From positions 124,001-188,000 of the forward strand of contig NZ_BCTA01000021.1 in assembly GCF_001570485.1 (NCBI RefSeq): a stretch of DNA of 64,000 bases, in the 5' to 3' direction. Shown here piece by piece: positions 25,109-34,470 of this stretch. The translations under genes were made by a program, and so were the position numbers. Each line of letters starts with the position of its first letter. Positions within the stretch are counted from its first letter, which is position 1. Source of the stretch: Mycolicibacterium novocastrense. Lineage in GTDB: Bacteria > Actinomycetota > Actinomycetes > Mycobacteriales > Mycobacteriaceae. The notes beneath the pieces were generated by a model. That model was not told the DNA's origin and searched no databases. It was given only the letters and a program-made list of their open reading frames with translations.

Positions 25109-26276
25109 GTTTCTCCGGGACCTCCGGTTCGCCGCGCGCCTCCCTGAGGCGACGGCCCAACCACCAGAACGGGTTTCGGCGCTTGGGTTTCTCGTCGGCC
25201 GAGTCGGGCCGTCGCATCGGCACGCCCTTGTACTCCTCGAGGTAGACGCTGATCGTGGTGACGATGACGATCATCAGCACCGGTCCGATCACGATCCCCC
25301 ACGCGCCGAACATGCTGATTCCGGCGAACACGGCGAGCAGCATCAGCGCGGCGTCCAGGCGGGCCTCGCGCGGCACCAGGATGGGTCGCAGGAAGTTGTC
25401 GATGTTGGTCACCACGATCAGGTGGAACAGGATCACGAACACGCCGCCGAAGATGTTGCCGAACAGGATCATTCCGACACCGAACGGGATCGTGACGATG
25501 CCGCTGCCCAACGGAATGACCGACAGCGCCGACAGCAGCACGGCGAACAGGAAGAAACCCTGATGGAAGCCCGCCAGGTAGATCGACGCGGCGCCCGCGA
25601 CGCCCTGACAGACCGCGATGACGAACTGGCCGAACACGGTGCCCTTGACCATCGCGCCCATTTTCGTCATGTAGACGTCGGTGATCCCCTCCCCGAGTGG
25701 GTTGAGTTGGCGGATGATCGCCACCACGCGTTCGCGGTTCGTCAACAGCGACACGAACACGTACACGAACAGGATCGCGGCGGTGATTCCACCGAACAGA
25801 CCACCGGCAGCACCCTGCAGCAGGCCGAGCAGCCACTGGCCGGCCTCCTGGGCGACCCGCGCCATCGAACTCCGCAGCGATTCCGGGGTCACGGTCGTGT
25901 CGATGTAGGGCACGCGGCGCAACAAATCGTTGACGAACTGCAGCGCCCGGTCTCCGAGCGCCGACAGGTCGGTGCGGCCGACCCATTCGGCGACCCGCTC
26001 GACCATGGTCGTGATCTGCACGACCGCCAGCGTGACGAACAGGCTCAGCGGCACGATCACCGCGGCGAACGCGGCCAGCACGGTCACCGTCGCAGACAAC
26101 CCGCGGCCCATCCGCCTGTTGAGCCGCGTGTACAGCGGTGAGAACAGGTAGGCGGCCACCGCGGCCATCACAATGAGGATGAAGTACCCGCGCAGGAAGT
26201 AGGCGCCGAACGCGATCGCGATGACGGTCGCTATGGCCAGCGCGCGGCGTTGAGGCAGCGAGAACTCGGTACTCAT
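25089..26276 (-). CDS. AI-2E family membrane protein (Rv1101c-like)
   Basis: A 395-residue protein with the AI-2E/PerM family topology: paired N-terminal helices, a central periplasmic region (residues about 85-165), and a helical core containing ALSVIPLGSGIVTIPFGVGM and NIDNFLRPILVPREARLDA, the family's conserved block. Members are proposed exporters of small molecules or ion/proton antiporters, and a quorum-sensing role should not be assumed. Start at the ATG giving MSTEFSLPQRRALAIA; longer in-frame starts are less likely. Confidence 0.86.
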   Translation of the reverse strand: MSTEFSLPQRRALAIATVIAIAFGAYFLRGYFILIVMAAVAAYLFSPLYTRLNRRMGRGLSATVTVLAAFAAVIVPLSLFVTLAVVQITTMVERVAEWVGRTDLSALGDRALQFVNDLLRRVPYIDTTVTPESLRSSMARVAQEAGQWLLGLLQGAAGGLFGGITAAILFVYVFVSLLTNRERVVAIIRQLNPLGEGITDVYMTKMGAMVKGTVFGQFVIAVCQGVAGAASIYLAGFHQGFFLFAVLLSALSVIPLGSGIVTIPFGVGMILFGNIFGGVFVILFHLIVVTNIDNFLRPILVPREARLDAALMLLAVFAGISMFGAWGIVIGPVLMIVIVTTISVYLEEYKGVPMRRPDSADEKPKRRNPFWWLGRRLREARGEPEVPEKPKPAVP

Positions 26277-26287
26277 TGCGGCTATGT

Positions 26288-27115
26288 CTACAGCGTCTCG
26301 GACCTCGCTTGCGCTTGTTTGGCGCGTTGGTCGGCGATGAACCGCATCGACACGCGGTTCATCAGGGCCGGTGCGAGCCGCGCGAACATCCACTGGGCAT
26401 GCGCGATGCGAGGTTTGACCAGGATCGGCTTGTTCTTCTCGACTGCGCGCAGCACGTCGCGGGCCAGTCGGTCGGCGTCATAGGGTTTGCCGCCCTGGGC
26501 CTGCAGGAAGTAATCACGGCCGACGAAGCCGCCGACGGAACCCTTGTCGAGGATCGGGGTCTCCACCGCGGCCGGGCACACCGCAAGCACCCCGACGCCG
26601 CGCGCGGCGGCCTCCGAGCGCAGCGCCAGGCTGAGCCCCACGACCGCGTGTTTGGTCATCACGTAGCTGGTGACCTGCCCGGCCGCGGTGAGCCCGGCCA
26701 TCGACGCGGTGTTGACGATGTGGCCGTGGCCCTGGCGCACCATCAGGGGATAGGCGGCGGCCACCCCGTGCACCACGCCGCGGATGTTGACGTCGATGAT
26801 CGCGTTCCACTGATCCAGCGTCAGCAGTTCGGTGTCGCCGCCCCAGACGATCCCGGCGTTGTTGAACATCAGGTCGAGGCGCCCGGCCCGGTTCACCACA
26901 TCGTCGACGGCGGCCTGTACCGCCTCCGCGTCCGTCACGTCGAGGCGCGCGGCACGAGCCTTTGCGCCCAGACCCGCCGCGGTGCGTTCGGCCGCATCAC
27001 CGTCGACGTCGGTGCACACGACCTCGGCGCCCGCGTCGGCCAGCGCCCGGCACAGCGCGGCGCCGATCCCGGAACCGCCGCCGGTGACCAGGGCCTGCTT
27101 CCCGCTGAAAGTCAT
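26288..27115 (-). CDS. Short-chain dehydrogenase/reductase
   Basis: A 275-residue classical SDR: cofactor loop TGGGSGIG (11-18), cofactor aspartate in CTDVDG favouring NAD(H), NNAG (near 90), the catalytic serine in NTASMAGL and the YxxxK pair in SYVMTKHAV. It is translationally coupled (4-nt overlap) to the upstream SDR, and both lie behind a KstR-type box, suggesting a role in steroid or lipid oxidation. The substrate is not predictable. Confidence 0.85.
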   Translation of the reverse strand: MTFSGKQALVTGGGSGIGAALCRALADAGAEVVCTDVDGDAAERTAAGLGAKARAARLDVTDAEAVQAAVDDVVNRAGRLDLMFNNAGIVWGGDTELLTLDQWNAIIDVNIRGVVHGVAAAYPLMVRQGHGHIVNTASMAGLTAAGQVTSYVMTKHAVVGLSLALRSEAAARGVGVLAVCPAAVETPILDKGSVGGFVGRDYFLQAQGGKPYDADRLARDVLRAVEKNKPILVKPRIAHAQWMFARLAPALMNRVSMRFIADQRAKQAQARSETL

Positions 27116-27888
27116 TTCGGCTCAGCCAGTTTCATGACATGCCCCATCACATCCGGATAGCGCTTCATGTGGGCGCCCCCGTTGAGGTCGAGCACCTCGC
27201 CGGTCAGCCAGGACGCTTTCGGTGAGCACAGGTACAGCACCGCTTCGGCGATGTCCTCAGGCGTGCCCGCGCGGCCCAGCGCGGTGTTCTCGACGTACTC
27301 CTCGACAACGCCGGGGACGGCCGCGGCAGGCGCGGTCAGCGGCGTGTGCACGAAGCCGGGCGCCACGGCGTTGACGCGGATGCCCCGTCGCCCCCACTCG
27401 AGCGCGGCGACCTGGGTGAGCATCGACAGGCCCGCCTTGGCGGCGCAGTAGGCGCTCATCCCGGCGGCGGGCTGGCGTCCGTTGAGCGAGCTGATCGACA
27501 CCAGTGCGCCGCCCTCGCGCAAGGTCCGGCCCGCGTGCTTGGCGACGATGAACGCGCCGTTGAGGCACACGTCGACGACCGCGCGGAAATCCTCGACGGC
27601 GAGGTCGGTGATCATGCCGACGTTGCTGAATCCCGCGCAGTTGACGACGACGTCCACTGGGCCGGTCTGCTCGAACAGCGCCTGTACCGAGGCCTCGTCG
27701 GTCACCTCGACGTGCGCGGCGGTGTGCGGGGCGCCGAGTTCGACGGCGCGCGCTCGGGCGCCGTCGGCATCGCGATCCGCGAGCGTGACGCGGTCGCCTT
27801 CCGCGGCCAGCGCGCGCGCCGTCGCCCAGCCGATCCCCGACGCCGCGCCGATGACCAGCGACTCCCTGGCCGCCCGCCCGTTGTTCAT
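27112..27888 (-). CDS. Short-chain dehydrogenase/reductase, first gene of the SDR pair
   Basis: A 258-residue SDR with GAASGIG in place of the usual TGGxxGIG, cofactor residues ADRDAD, NCAG (instead of NNAG), the catalytic serine in SISSLNGR and the YxxxK pair in AYCAAKAGL. The C-terminal LTGEVLDLNGG is typical of FabG-like SDRs. ATG at 27888 is chosen because AAAGGG precedes it and it follows the operator box at 27910-27923. Confidence 0.85.
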   Translation of the reverse strand: MNNGRAARESLVIGAASGIGWATARALAAEGDRVTLADRDADGARARAVELGAPHTAAHVEVTDEASVQALFEQTGPVDVVVNCAGFSNVGMITDLAVEDFRAVVDVCLNGAFIVAKHAGRTLREGGALVSISSLNGRQPAAGMSAYCAAKAGLSMLTQVAALEWGRRGIRVNAVAPGFVHTPLTAPAAAVPGVVEEYVENTALGRAGTPEDIAEAVLYLCSPKASWLTGEVLDLNGGAHMKRYPDVMGHVMKLAEPK

Positions 27889-27909
27889 ACAGTTGCCCTT
27901 TCGACGGAG

Positions 27910-27923
27910 TAGAACGTGTTTCA
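27910..27923 (-). promoter_or_regulatory. KstR-type operator box upstream of the SDR pair
   Basis: On the gene strand the site reads TGAAACACGTTCTA, a full match to TnnAACnnGTTnnA, the published KstR consensus for cholesterol catabolism genes. It lies 22-35 nt upstream of the SDR start, with TAAGTT next to it as a possible -10. Confidence 0.55.
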
Positions 27924-28017
27924 ACTTAGCGCTTTGGCCCACTCGACCGGTGAGCGATCTGAAGATGAGCTCGTCCGCGGCGAATTCGGTCGCGTCGCGC
28001 GATGACCGCCGACACCC

Positions 28018-28087
28018 GTCTAGTGTGCAACCAGATCGCTAAATCGCGGCTGTACTACGGTTTCGGCGATCTCAGCGCACACTAGAC
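28018..28087. terminator. 70-nt nested palindrome between hydrolase and SDR genes
   Basis: Outer 11-bp arms GTCTAGTGTGC (28018-28028) and GCACACTAGAC (28077-28087) and inner 7-bp arms AGATCGC and GCGATCT share a centre, with equal 4-nt internal loops. It begins 17 nt after the hydrolase stop (minus strand). A terminator is the simplest reading; a miniature mobile element or operator is also possible. Confidence 0.55.
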
Positions 28088-28104
28088 GCGTGGGGCGGGG
28101 CGGC

Positions 28105-28821
28105 TCAGGCGTCGACGGCGTCGACGTGTGCGCGCACCAGCGCCGGGTAGCGCTCGCGGTCGGGACGGAAGATGTCGTGCGGCGAGTCGACGAACACATG
28201 CAGCGACGCCGAGGGGAACAGCTCCCGATAACGGTCCCAGGCGGCGTCGGAGATCAATGGGCTGTTCGGGCTGCGTACCACCAGCAGCGGTGGTTGCCAC
28301 CGCGCCAGCGGTTCCCAGAACGACTGCTTGCGCGCGGCGCCGAAGATCGCCTCGCCGGCGGCCCGGTTCAGCCGTTCGTGCACCGGGGTGCCACGCCACC
28401 GGCCGTCCAGCAGGAAAGTGGAGATCTCCTTCGGAAGCGTGATCTCCTCGGGCACGTAGTCGCCGATCGAAATCGAGCGGACCCGCCCGCGATGTGCGAG
28501 CGCCCACGTCAACGCGTAGGGGGTGCCCCGCGAGAACGTCATCACGTGCACAGGACCGTCGGTGACCGCGTCGACCACCGCGCCGACGTCAGTCCCGAGA
28601 ACCGTTGAGTCGTAATCGCCTTCGGGTGCGCTGCTGCGTCCGTGCCCGCGTAGGTCGGCGACCACCGCCCGCCGGCCGAACAACGGCAGCACCTCGACGT
28701 AGTCGTCGGCGATGTCGGTGAAGCCGGGTATGAAGACGACCGGCGCCCCGCGATCGGGACCTCCGGAGTCGAGATAGTGCAGACGAGCGCCCGCGTTGGT
28801 TGTGAACCGTGATTCGACCAT
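28105..28821 (-). CDS. Alpha/beta hydrolase
   Basis: A 238-residue hydrolase with the oxyanion/HG region VVFIPGFTDIADD, the DLRGHGRSS strand and a nucleophile elbow MTFSRGTPYA in which threonine replaces the first glycine of GxSxG. The histidine is probably in DSPHDIFRPD near the C-terminus. An upstream spacer holds TATGTACG-N17-CGTACgTA, a possible operator. The substrate is unknown; the gene lies between SDR genes and a steroid dehydrogenase. Confidence 0.8.
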   Translation of the reverse strand: MVESRFTTNAGARLHYLDSGGPDRGAPVVFIPGFTDIADDYVEVLPLFGRRAVVADLRGHGRSSAPEGDYDSTVLGTDVGAVVDAVTDGPVHVMTFSRGTPYALTWALAHRGRVRSISIGDYVPEEITLPKEISTFLLDGRWRGTPVHERLNRAAGEAIFGAARKQSFWEPLARWQPPLLVVRSPNSPLISDAAWDRYRELFPSASLHVFVDSPHDIFRPDRERYPALVRAHVDAVDA

Positions 28822-28934
28822 CACCACCACCCTGCCCGGTGTCACCGCCCAGCGCTCAGTTATGTACGCAAACGTCGAGCAGAAACGTACGTAGCTGTGT
28901 CGCTCGCGACCACGTAACCGCCGCGAGGCGCGGC

Positions 28935-30047
28935 TCAGCCCTCGGGTGGTGCCCCCGCCGCGACGCTCACCGTCGGCTCCTTCGAGGCGTTCTTCATCTG
29001 GTGGAACAGGTCGACGTAGTACGGCAGGCATTCGGCCATGGCCTGTTCCGTGGTGAACAGCGGCCGGTACCCGAGGTCGCGTTCGGCCTTGGCGATCGAG
29101 AAGTAGTTGTCGAGGTAAAGGCGTTCCACCCCAAGGGGTTCGATCATCGGCTTGGGCAGCCCGAACCGGAAATGCAGCCACTGCCACACGGTCATCGCCA
29201 ACCACACCAGGCGGCCCGGCACGCGGATCTTCGGATAGCGCTCGCCGCACGCCTCGACGACGGGCCTCGAGAATTCGAACATGTTGATCGGGTCGCCGTC
29301 GTTGATGAAGTAGGCCTGCCCGGGCGCGGTGCCGCCCGGGACGAGGTGCTGGGCGGCCAGGATGAAACCGTGAATCAGGTTGTGTACGTAGGAATTGTCG
29401 AGCTTGACGTTCTTGCCGCCGACGAGGACCTTCACGTGCCCGGCCAGCACGCTCTCGAACACCTTGCGGAACATGGTCTGATCTCCCCGGCCCCAGATCC
29501 CGCTGGGGCGGATCGAGCAGGTGAGCAGGCCGTCGACTCCATTGGCGGCCAGCACGAACTTCTCCGCGGCGACCTTGGTCTCGGTGTACAGGTCGTTGAA
29601 TCGCTCTGTGTAGGGCAGGGTCTCGTCGCCGCCGGAGATGGCCTTGCCGCCCATCACGACGCTGTTGGATGCGGTGTAGACGAAGCGTTTGACCCCGGCG
29701 ACGCGGGCCGCGCGCACGAGGAGTTCGGTGCCGGTGACGTTGATCGCGAAGCTGCGCTTGCGGTACTCGTCGGTGACCGACGCGCCGCCCATCAGGTCGA
29801 TGATCGCCGCGGTGTGGAACACGGTGTCGATGCCGGCGACCGCGGCCGCCACCTGGTCGGGGTCGCAGATGTCGCCTTCGACGGCCTCGAGCCCGGGCTG
29901 CGCCGGAAGCGGTGACGGGGCCCGGTCGAAGGAGCGGACCTCGTGTCCGTGCTTGAGCAGTTCGGTCACCAGGTTGGCGCCGACGAATCCCGAGCCTCCC
30001 GTGACGAGGACCCGGCCCAATTCGGTGGTCAGCGTTGAGTCACCCAT
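28935..30047 (-). CDS. 3beta-hydroxysteroid dehydrogenase / NAD-dependent epimerase family
   Basis: A 370-residue extended-SDR protein matching Rv1106c, shown in M. tuberculosis to oxidise 3beta-hydroxysteroids such as cholesterol to 3-keto-4-ene products. Cofactor loop TGGSGFVG is at 16-23, the catalytic pair is Y154-x3-K158 in LYTETKVAAEKF, and DGDPINMFEFS binds the substrate side. A hydrophobic segment near residues 275-290 suggests membrane association. It is behind a KstR-type box overlapping the promoter region. Confidence 0.9.
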   Translation of the reverse strand: MGDSTLTTELGRVLVTGGSGFVGANLVTELLKHGHEVRSFDRAPSPLPAQPGLEAVEGDICDPDQVAAAVAGIDTVFHTAAIIDLMGGASVTDEYRKRSFAINVTGTELLVRAARVAGVKRFVYTASNSVVMGGKAISGGDETLPYTERFNDLYTETKVAAEKFVLAANGVDGLLTCSIRPSGIWGRGDQTMFRKVFESVLAGHVKVLVGGKNVKLDNSYVHNLIHGFILAAQHLVPGGTAPGQAYFINDGDPINMFEFSRPVVEACGERYPKIRVPGRLVWLAMTVWQWLHFRFGLPKPMIEPLGVERLYLDNYFSIAKAERDLGYRPLFTTEQAMAECLPYYVDLFHQMKNASKEPTVSVAAGAPPEG

Positions 30048-30054
30048 GGCCAGC

Positions 30055-30060
30055 AGAGTA
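30055..30060 (-). promoter_or_regulatory. Putative -10 element (TACTCT) of the 3beta-HSD gene
   Basis: On the minus strand TACTCT lies 7 nt before the ATG at 30047, consistent with leaderless transcription and directly adjacent to the KstR-type box. Confidence 0.42.
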
Positions 30061-30062
30061 AC

Positions 30063-30076
30063 TGAAACGTGTTACA
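30063..30076 (-). promoter_or_regulatory. KstR-type operator box upstream of the 3beta-HSD gene
   Basis: The gene-strand sequence TGTAACACGTTTCA matches TnnAACnnGTTnnA. It is embedded in a larger imperfect 20-bp palindrome (AACTG...CAGTT ends) and lies between the presumed -35 and -10 regions, where a repressor would block polymerase. Confidence 0.58.
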
Positions 30077-30110
30077 GTTTCGACCCCTCAGATCCTGAAT
30101 CGTTGCGCTG

Positions 30111-30323
30111 TCAACTTTCGTCGCCGTCTTTGGAGGCCAGGGCCTCTTCGATGCGCTTGCGGGCGCCAGCTAAGTGTTCTTCACAGCGTTTCGCCAGTTC
30201 TTCGCCTCGTTCCCACAGCTTCAGCGATGTATCCAAATCGAGTCCACCCTGCTCGAGCTGCTGCACGACCGCGACCAGCTCTTCGCGCGCTTCCTCATAT
30301 CCCAGTTCGCTAATGGGCTTCAT
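30111..30323 (-). CDS. xseB: Exonuclease VII small subunit
   Basis: A 70-residue, almost wholly helical protein with the family core [20 protein letters not shown] and LEASL-like [14 protein letters not shown]. It binds XseA to form the single-strand DNA exonuclease VII. It overlaps the end of xseA by 14 nt, the conserved Rv1107c-Rv1108c arrangement, so translation is coupled. Confidence 0.93.
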   Translation of the reverse strand: MKPISELGYEEAREELVAVVQQLEQGGLDLDTSLKLWERGEELAKRCEEHLAGARKRIEEALASKDGDES

Positions 30324-31557
30324 TTTCTGCCCCTTCCGGCCCCTCGCTGATCGCGGTGATCGCTCCGTCTGCCACCCGCACCCGCAGCCGAACACCCGTG
30401 GCGGCGTCCGCAGTGGTGCGCAACACGTGGGCATCGGGCATCGTCTGCACGACGGCGTAGCCGCGGGCCAGCGTCGCCGCCGGGCCCAGCGTGCTCAGCC
30501 GCGCCGCCAGGTGTCCGATGCGATCGGTCTGGGTGGCCACCAGTCGGGTGACGTCGCGGCGGGCGGTCATCCGCAGACGGTCGACCTCGTCGGCGCGCGA
30601 GGTGATCGCCGCCAGCGGCTGCGCCAGCACGGGCCTGCTGCGCAACTGGTCCAGGGCATGCTGCTCGCGGTGCACCCAGTTGCGCAGCGCGCGGCCACCT
30701 CGGCGGCACAGATCGGTGATGTAGGCCTGTTCGGCGGCGGCGTCGGGAACGATGCGCTTGGCGGCATCGGTCGGCGTGGCGGCGCGCAGGTCGGCGACCA
30801 GGTCGCACAGCGGATTGTCGGGTTCGTGTCCGATCGCGCTGACCACCGGTGTCGTGCACTTGGCGATCTCGCGGCACAGCGTCTCGTCGTAGAACGGCAA
30901 CAGGTCCTCGACGCTGCCGCCGCCGCGGGCGATGACGATCACGTCGACGTCGGGATCGGCGTCGAGTCCGCGCAGCGCCTCGACCACCTGTGGCACCGTG
31001 TTGGGGCCCTGCACGGCGGTGTTGCGGACCGCAAAGCGCACGGCGGGCCAGCGGCCGGTGGCCACCGAGATCATGTCGTGTTCGGCATGGCTGCCGCGGC
31101 TGGTGATGAGCCCGATCATGTTGGGCAGGAACGGGATCGGCCGCTTGAGCCGCGGGTCGAAGAGTCCCTCGGCGTGTAACAGCTGGCGCAGGCGTTCGAT
31201 ACGCGCCAACAGCTCGCCGACACCCACCGCACGAATCTGGTTGACCCGCAACGAGAACGAACCCCGGCCCACGAAGAAGTTTGGCCGCCCGAGCATGACG
31301 ACCCGAGTGCCCTCGGTGAGTTTCACCGGCGCGTTGAGCACCAGCTCGCGCGGGCAGGTGATCGACAACGACATGTCGACCGACGGGTCGCGCAGGGTGA
31401 TGTATGCGGTGCTGGAGTTCGGCCGGGTCGAGAGCTGGGCGACCTGACCCTCGACCCAGACCGTGCCCAGTCGTTCGATCCAGTCTTTGATCTTCATCGA
31501 CACGGAGCGGACCGGAAACGGGTTCTCCGGTGACTGGCCCTGCTCGGCGTCGCTCAT
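30310..31557 (-). CDS. xseA: Exonuclease VII large subunit
   Basis: Catalytic subunit degrading single-stranded DNA to oligonucleotides. The 415-residue protein has an N-terminal OB-fold ([23 protein letters not shown]), then the catalytic region including [11 protein letters not shown] and [33 protein letters not shown], and a C-terminal coiled-coil segment. The H/D and GGGS-EDL motifs are intact. Encoded with xseB; 22 nt downstream of the lipid droplet-associated protein gene. Confidence 0.95.
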   Translation of the reverse strand: MSDAEQGQSPENPFPVRSVSMKIKDWIERLGTVWVEGQVAQLSTRPNSSTAYITLRDPSVDMSLSITCPRELVLNAPVKLTEGTRVVMLGRPNFFVGRGSFSLRVNQIRAVGVGELLARIERLRQLLHAEGLFDPRLKRPIPFLPNMIGLITSRGSHAEHDMISVATGRWPAVRFAVRNTAVQGPNTVPQVVEALRGLDADPDVDVIVIARGGGSVEDLLPFYDETLCREIAKCTTPVVSAIGHEPDNPLCDLVADLRAATPTDAAKRIVPDAAAEQAYITDLCRRGGRALRNWVHREQHALDQLRSRPVLAQPLAAITSRADEVDRLRMTARRDVTRLVATQTDRIGHLAARLSTLGPAATLARGYAVVQTMPDAHVLRTTADAATGVRLRVRVADGAITAISEGPEGAENEAH

Positions 31558-31579
31558 ATTCGCAGCCCCGCTGGGCCGC

Positions 31580-32164
31580 TCACTTGGCTGACGCGCGGGT
31601 GATCCTGTTGGCGAGCAGCGTCTGGAACGGGGCGCGGCCCTTGGTGGCTTCCTCGTAGGCCAGCAGCGCCTCGAGGTCGGCCACGCGCAGCGTGTTCAGC
31701 CGCGCGCGCAGCTGAGCCAGCGTCAGCGACTCGTAGTCGAGCTCGGTGACGATCTCGGGGGCCTCGCCGATCGCCAGGGAGGTGTCGCTGCCGTCCTGTT
31801 CGCTGCCGTCCTGTTGAGATGCCGACCGCGGCTCACCGTTGCTGAACAGCGCGAAGCGGCCTTCGGTCATGCGTTCGCCGTCGCTGGAGGCCGCGGAACT
31901 CGGCGCCTCGGAGTCGTCGACATCGTCGTCGAAGGTCGCCCACTCGGGCTGCTCATCCTTGGGCGGGAAGATCGTCTCCAGCGTCTCGTCACCCTTGTTG
32001 ACCAGGTCGGCGACGTCCTGTTGGAACTTCATCACCAGGTGCGCGAGCGAACTGACGACGGTCATCGGGTACATCAGGATGGTCTGGGGCAGCTTGCGGG
32101 TTTCCTCGATGGCGGTCACCGCCGCGCCAACCAGCAGACGGACCCCATACGGTGCGGTTGCCAT
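31580..32164 (-). CDS. Lipid droplet-associated-type protein (Rv1109c-like)
   Basis: A 194-residue protein with conserved ends: [20 protein letters not shown], then [18 protein letters not shown], and C-terminal [25 protein letters not shown] with [12 protein letters not shown]. The linker between is acidic and contains a duplicated 15-nt unit. Homologues are annotated as lipid droplet-associated. ATG at 32164 is preferred to GTG at 32170 because a -10 element sits 6 nt before it and homologues start MATAPYG. Confidence 0.8.
   Translation of the reverse strand: MATAPYGVRLLVGAAVTAIEETRKLPQTILMYPMTVVSSLAHLVMKFQQDVADLVNKGDETLETIFPPKDEQPEWATFDDDVDDSEAPSSAASSDGERMTEGRFALFSNGEPRSASQQDGSEQDGSDTSLAIGEAPEIVTELDYESLTLAQLRARLNTLRVADLEALLAYEEATKGRAPFQTLLANRITRASAK
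31786..31815 (-). repeat. 15-nt tandem duplication in the linker of the Rv1109c-like gene
   Basis: CGCTGCCGTCCTGTT occurs twice in direct succession (31786-31800, 31801-31815), adding a repeated QDGSE/D segment in a disordered linker. Confidence 0.7.
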
Positions 32165-32170
32165 GGTCAC

Positions 32171-32176
32171 AGCCTA
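32171..32176 (-). promoter_or_regulatory. Putative -10 element (TAGGCT) of the Rv1109c-like gene
   Basis: On the minus strand TAGGCT ends 6 nt before the ATG at 32164, the leaderless pattern. Confidence 0.4.
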
Positions 32177-32216
32177 CGGGCGACTTCTCGGCTGGTCTGG
32201 CTGGGCCGCTGATGCG

Positions 32217-32222
32217 TACCCT
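32217..32222 (+). promoter_or_regulatory. Putative -10 element (TACCCT) of ispH
   Basis: TACCCT fits TAnnnT and ends 7 nt before the ATG at 32230. Together with the divergent TAGGCT it makes a compact bidirectional leaderless promoter region. Confidence 0.42.
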
Positions 32223-32229
32223 GGGAGCC

Positions 32230-33231
32230 ATGCCGCCGACTATCAACATGGGGATTCCGGGCGCCTCGAGCTCGGTCGCCGGTGGCGTGACCGGGAAACG
32301 CGTACTGCTGGCCGAACCGCGCGGGTACTGCGCGGGAGTGGATCGCGCCGTGGAGACCGTCGAGCGTGCACTGGAGAAGCACGGCGCTCCGGTCTACGTG
32401 CGCCATGAGATCGTGCACAACCGGCACGTCGTCGAGACGTTGGCCAAGGCCGGAGCCGTCTTCGTCGACGAGACCGACGAGGTGCCCGAGGGTGCGATCG
32501 TGGTCTTCTCCGCGCACGGCGTCGCCCCGACCGTGCACCAGACCGCCAAGGAGCGCGATCTCAAGGTCATCGACGCGACCTGCCCGCTGGTCACCAAGGT
32601 CCACAACGAGGCCAAGCGCTTCGCCAGGGACGACTTCGACATCTTGCTGATCGGCCACGAGGGCCACGAGGAGGTCATCGGGACCGCCGGCGAGGCGCCC
32701 GACCACGTTCAGCTCGTCGACGGACCGGATTCGGTGGACAACGTCACCGTGCGCGACGAGAGCAAGGTCATCTGGCTGTCGCAGACCACGCTGAGCGTCG
32801 ACGAGACGATGGAGACGGTGCGTCGGCTCCGGGAGAAGTTCCCGACGCTGCAGGACCCGCCCAGCGACGACATCTGTTACGCGACCCAGAACCGCCAGGT
32901 CGCCGTCAAGGCGATGGCTCCGGAGTGCGAGCTGGTGATCGTCGTCGGTTCGCGGAACTCGTCGAACTCCGTGCGCCTGGTCGAGGTCGCGTTGGGTGCC
33001 GGTTCGGATGCGGCCCACCTGGTCGACTACGCCGATGACATCAACCCCGCATGGCTCGAGGGTGTGACGACGGTCGGCGTGACCTCTGGCGCGTCGGTGC
33101 CGGAGATCCTGGTGCGTGGCGTGTTGGAGCGGCTGGCCGAGTACGGCTACGACATGGTGCAGCCGGTGACGACGGCCAACGAGACACTCGTGTTCGCGTT
33201 GCCCAGGGAGATCCGCCCCGCCCGCGCGTAA
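32230..33231 (+). CDS. ispH: 4-hydroxy-3-methylbut-2-enyl diphosphate reductase
   Basis: Terminal enzyme of the MEP isoprenoid pathway, producing IPP and DMAPP with a [4Fe-4S] cluster. The 333-residue protein matches Rv1110. Three cluster cysteines are visible: C34 in [11 protein letters not shown], one in [11 protein letters not shown] and one in [11 protein letters not shown]; histidines in [11 protein letters not shown] and FSAHGVAP line the active site. The frame is open upstream to 32152, but homology and the leaderless -10 support 32230. Confidence 0.95.
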   Translation: MPPTINMGIPGASSSVAGGVTGKRVLLAEPRGYCAGVDRAVETVERALEKHGAPVYVRHEIVHNRHVVETLAKAGAVFVDETDEVPEGAIVVFSAHGVAPTVHQTAKERDLKVIDATCPLVTKVHNEAKRFARDDFDILLIGHEGHEEVIGTAGEAPDHVQLVDGPDSVDNVTVRDESKVIWLSQTTLSVDETMETVRRLREKFPTLQDPPSDDICYATQNRQVAVKAMAPECELVIVVGSRNSSNSVRLVEVALGAGSDAAHLVDYADDINPAWLEGVTTVGVTSGASVPEILVRGVLERLAEYGYDMVQPVTTANETLVFALPREIRPARA

Positions 33232-33252
33232 TCGCATCGAGCGCGCCCGAGG

Positions 33253-34401
33253 CTAGATGTCGTACTCCCAGGAATCGGCCTCCGAGCCGCGCGGGGCGCG
33301 GCGGCGGGTGCGGTACTCGGCGCGGTCGTCGGCTTCCTCTCCGCGGTAGCGCACCCGGGAGATCGGATGGTGGGTCCCGTTGCCCGACCCGTTGCCGTTG
33401 CTGCCGTTTCGGCCGTGCGGCTCCCGAGGCTGGTAGTCGTCGAAGCGACGGCGGCGCTCGGGCCGGTCCGCGGTCCGGTCCTGACTCCTGCGGTCGTAAC
33501 CCGTGCGGCGTTCCGAGGGCGGAGGACCAGGCTGACGCGGGTTCGACGGGCGCGGCCTGCGCCGGGGTTCGGGTGCGGGTGCCGGCTCGGCGTGCCTGCC
33601 GGAGCGAGCGCGGCGCGGACGCTCGGCGATCGGTTCGATGATCTCGGTGGCCGGAGGCCGCACATGGCGTGACCGCGACGTGGTGCTGCGTCTGGCGGGC
33701 CGACCGCTGCGATCGGCGGCCGCCCTGCTGGTCCGCGCCGCCGTCCGGTCGGCGCGGGCGGCCCGGTCCGTGCGGGCGGCCCGGCGTGCGGCGTCGGGGC
33801 GCTTGCGGCGTGGTCGGGCGGCGGCCGCTTCGTCGTTGTCACTGGGTTGGCGCGCGAACAGCGACGAGATCTTGGCCACCGATGCCGCCAGCGCGGTCGC
33901 GACGGTCGCCGCCCATGCGGGCTTGTCCGCCTCGCTGTCCTCGGTGGTGGCTGGAGATGCGCGACGGGTCGACATCCCGACGTACCAGCGGCACATCCCG
34001 ATCAGCAGCACGGCCGCCGAGGTGAAGAACATCAGGGGAAAGCGCTCGATCAGCGGATAGCCGCAGTTGATGGCCAGATCCTTCACGCCGGTGAACTGGC
34101 CGCCGGTGAACAGGAAGTAGGCCCCCGGCACGCTGACGAACAACAGCAGCGGCGGCTGGATGACCGCGGTGAACACCGCTTGCTGCCGGACCGCCAGTAC
34201 GGCGGCGAGGCAGCCGAGGACATAGAACGCGGCGAACACCGAGCTGAGTTCCCTGCTGCCCGATCCGGCGTCGAACGCGAACCCGACCGTTGTCAGGGTG
34301 ACCGCGATCAGCACTCCACCCCACCCGGGCACACCGGGAAAGTTGGGATGCGCGGAGCGGTGGTCGGCGACGACGGCCGACCGTGCGCGCTGTGCTGACA
34401 C
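33253..34401 (-). CDS. DUF6542-type membrane protein with long basic disordered tail (Rv1111c-like)
   Basis: A 382-residue protein: four transmembrane helices in the first 150 residues (VLIAVTLTTVGFAF; VFAAFYVLGCLAAVLAV; VIQPPLLLFVSVPGAYFLF; LMFFTSAAVLLIGMC), then about 230 residues of arginine/proline/alanine-rich disordered sequence ending SEADSWEYDI. It corresponds to Rv1111c between ispH and ychF. The frame runs on antisense to ychF, but GTG at 34401 fits the first helix and a nearby -10. Function unknown. Confidence 0.8.
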   Translation of the reverse strand: MSAQRARSAVVADHRSAHPNFPGVPGWGGVLIAVTLTTVGFAFDAGSGSRELSSVFAAFYVLGCLAAVLAVRQQAVFTAVIQPPLLLFVSVPGAYFLFTGGQFTGVKDLAINCGYPLIERFPLMFFTSAAVLLIGMCRWYVGMSTRRASPATTEDSEADKPAWAATVATALAASVAKISSLFARQPSDNDEAAAARPRRKRPDAARRAARTDRAARADRTAARTSRAAADRSGRPARRSTTSRSRHVRPPATEIIEPIAERPRRARSGRHAEPAPAPEPRRRPRPSNPRQPGPPPSERRTGYDRRSQDRTADRPERRRRFDDYQPREPHGRNGSNGNGSGNGTHHPISRVRYRGEEADDRAEYRTRRRAPRGSEADSWEYDI

Positions 34402-34409
34402 AGGTAGAC

Positions 34410-34415
34410 CGTACC
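34410..34415 (-). promoter_or_regulatory. Putative -10 element (TACGGT) of the DUF6542 gene
   Basis: On the minus strand TACGGT lies 8 nt before the GTG at 34401, fitting TAnnnT and leaderless spacing. Confidence 0.35.
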
Positions 34416-34470
34416 GGCTCTGGCTCCGTGTGGCTGTCAGCGCGGTTCTGGCGTGCCCGTCTCGGTCTCC

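Noticed and set aside
25089..26276. Quorum-sensing autoinducer-2 exporter
   Set aside because: The family name suggests AI-2 export, but no luxS or lsr genes are present here and other functions are documented for the family, so only the family name is used.
28861..28893. KstR-type box upstream of the alpha/beta hydrolase
   Set aside because: The sequence has TACG/CGTA inverted repeats but no AACnnGTT core, so it was not counted with the other three boxes.
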